DNA of 6,400 nucleotides from an uncultured Mucispirillum sp. (GTDB lineage: Bacteria; Chrysiogenota; Deferribacteres; Deferribacterales; Mucispirillaceae). The notes under the pieces were generated by a model that was not told the DNA's origin, did not search any database, and was given only the letters and a program-made list of their open reading frames with translations. Every line of letters begins with the position of its first letter. Position 1 is the first letter of the stretch. Of this stretch, positions 5,797-6,400 are shown in pieces. Position numbers and translations under genes: made by a program. The stretch spans positions 1-6,400 of the forward strand of contig CAMEOC010000064.1 in assembly GCA_945929285.1 (NCBI GenBank), given 5' to 3'.

Positions 5797-6400
5797 ATGA
5801 AAAAAATAATATTATTACTTGTGGTGCTGGTATTTATAAGTATAACAGGCTGTAAAAAAGAAAAGGTAAACATTATGCAGGTGCCTATTACAGCAGAAGA
5901 TTTTTATACATTTCAAAACGGTATAAACCTTGTATGCACTCAAATAAATTCTACAGTTTGTTCTTATATTAAAGGCCCTATATCCTTTTATTTACCAAGG
6001 GCTTTTGAAGCTGGCTATATATTAAGTGGCGATGAAGCCATAACTGCTGAAAATTTATATAAAAAGCTAAACGGCAAAACTCCAGAGCAGATTATAGAAG
6101 AATATAAAAAAATGCTTAAGCATAAGCTGGATGACGAAAGAAAAAGCGATAGAAATGTTACAAAAATACTTGATAATATAGAAAAAACTTTTAAAAATAC
6201 AAACCATTTTTCAAAAGATATTGTTATAAAAGATATTACCACAAATATAGGTGATGATAATATTATACAGATTAATTTTACCATAGAAAATAATACCCCG
6301 TATAATATTTGGCAGTTTTCTGGTGAAACAGAGTTTTTTACAGCGGGGGATACTTTTTTAACCCGTTCAAAAGCTTTCACAAAAAAAATAGAGCCATATA
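5797..6400 (+). CDS. Putative lipoprotein of unknown function (N-terminal 201 residues, runs off the window)
   Basis: The first 201 codons are present with no stop before the window edge. MKK followed by a hydrophobic stretch (4-14) and the lipobox ITGC (16-19) predict a type II signal peptide with C19 as the lipidated cysteine. Lys at +2 gives no Asp retention signal, so outer-membrane sorting is possible in a diderm. The mature part has a helical, charged segment (LNGKTPEQIIEEYKKMLKHK, 91-110, and onward to about 135). A beta-rich segment follows from about 142 (IVIKDITT, INFTIENNTPYNIWQFSGET), resembling the extracytoplasmic beta-sandwich domains that describe interaction surfaces. Two more cysteines (C47, C55) could form a disulfide. 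I do not recognise the family. TTGAGG (5785-5790) lies 6 nt before ATG, and an in-frame TAG at 5794-5796 fixes the start. It is divergent from htpG. Confidence 0.8.
   Translation, partial: MKKIILLLVVLVFISITGCKKEKVNIMQVPITAEDFYTFQNGINLVCTQINSTVCSYIKGPISFYLPRAFEAGYILSGDEAITAENLYKKLNGKTPEQIIEEYKKMLKHKLDDERKSDRNVTKILDNIEKTFKNTNHFSKDIVIKDITTNIGDDNIIQINFTIENNTPYNIWQFSGETEFFTAGDTFLTRSKAFTKKIEPY

Noticed and set aside
6015..6380. Minus-strand 121-codon open frame with a hydrophobic, Ser/Phe-rich translation.
   Set aside because: It is the complement of the lipoprotein gene, which has a signal peptide, ribosome binding site and sensible composition.

Overview
The window comes from a low-GC (roughly 25-35% by eye) bacterium with ordinary bacterial signals: Shine-Dalgarno sites, a sigma70-type promoter and a CIRCE heat-shock operator. 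The lipoprotein signal peptide at the right end fits an outer- or inner-membrane lipoprotein of a diderm. HtpG and the base composition would suit a host-associated lineage such as a Deferribacterota/Mucispirillum-like organism. That taxonomic guess is weak; HtpG phylogeny would settle it.

Layout. Positions 1-129 hold the last 42 codons of a type I restriction specificity subunit (HsdS). After a 27-bp gap, on the same strand, comes a 568-aa ATPase with a C-terminal TOPRIM-like nuclease half (157-1863), an OLD-family-like protein that probably shares the hsd transcript. A D12-class adenine methyltransferase (1847-2695) lies on the minus strand and overlaps the ATPase gene tail to tail by 17 bp. 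A 209-bp very AT-rich divergent intergenic region follows. Next is a membrane-anchored NERD-domain protein with a C-terminal four-cysteine zinc finger (2905-3672). A 10-bp-stem hairpin terminator (3676-3703) separates it from convergent htpG (3715-5610, minus). The htpG control region has a clear TTGACA-N17-TACATT promoter with a 27-bp CIRCE element over the predicted transcription start. A divergent lipoprotein gene (5797 to beyond 6400) runs off the window.

Interpretation. Positions 1 to about 3670 look like a defence island (type I R-M, ATPase-TOPRIM nuclease, DNA methyltransferase, NERD nuclease-like protein), more AT-rich than the adjoining chaperone and lipoprotein genes. The points most worth following are: the hsdS-linked ATPase-TOPRIM gene, whose Walker A has Cys where Gly normally precedes the Lys; the membrane-tethered NERD/zinc-finger protein; and the complete absence of the tetranucleotide GATC from all 6400 bp, including htpG, while CATG (same base composition) occurs repeatedly. 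No tRNA, rRNA, CRISPR array, transposase, integrase or attachment site was seen. No stretch longer than 300 bp lacks a gene.
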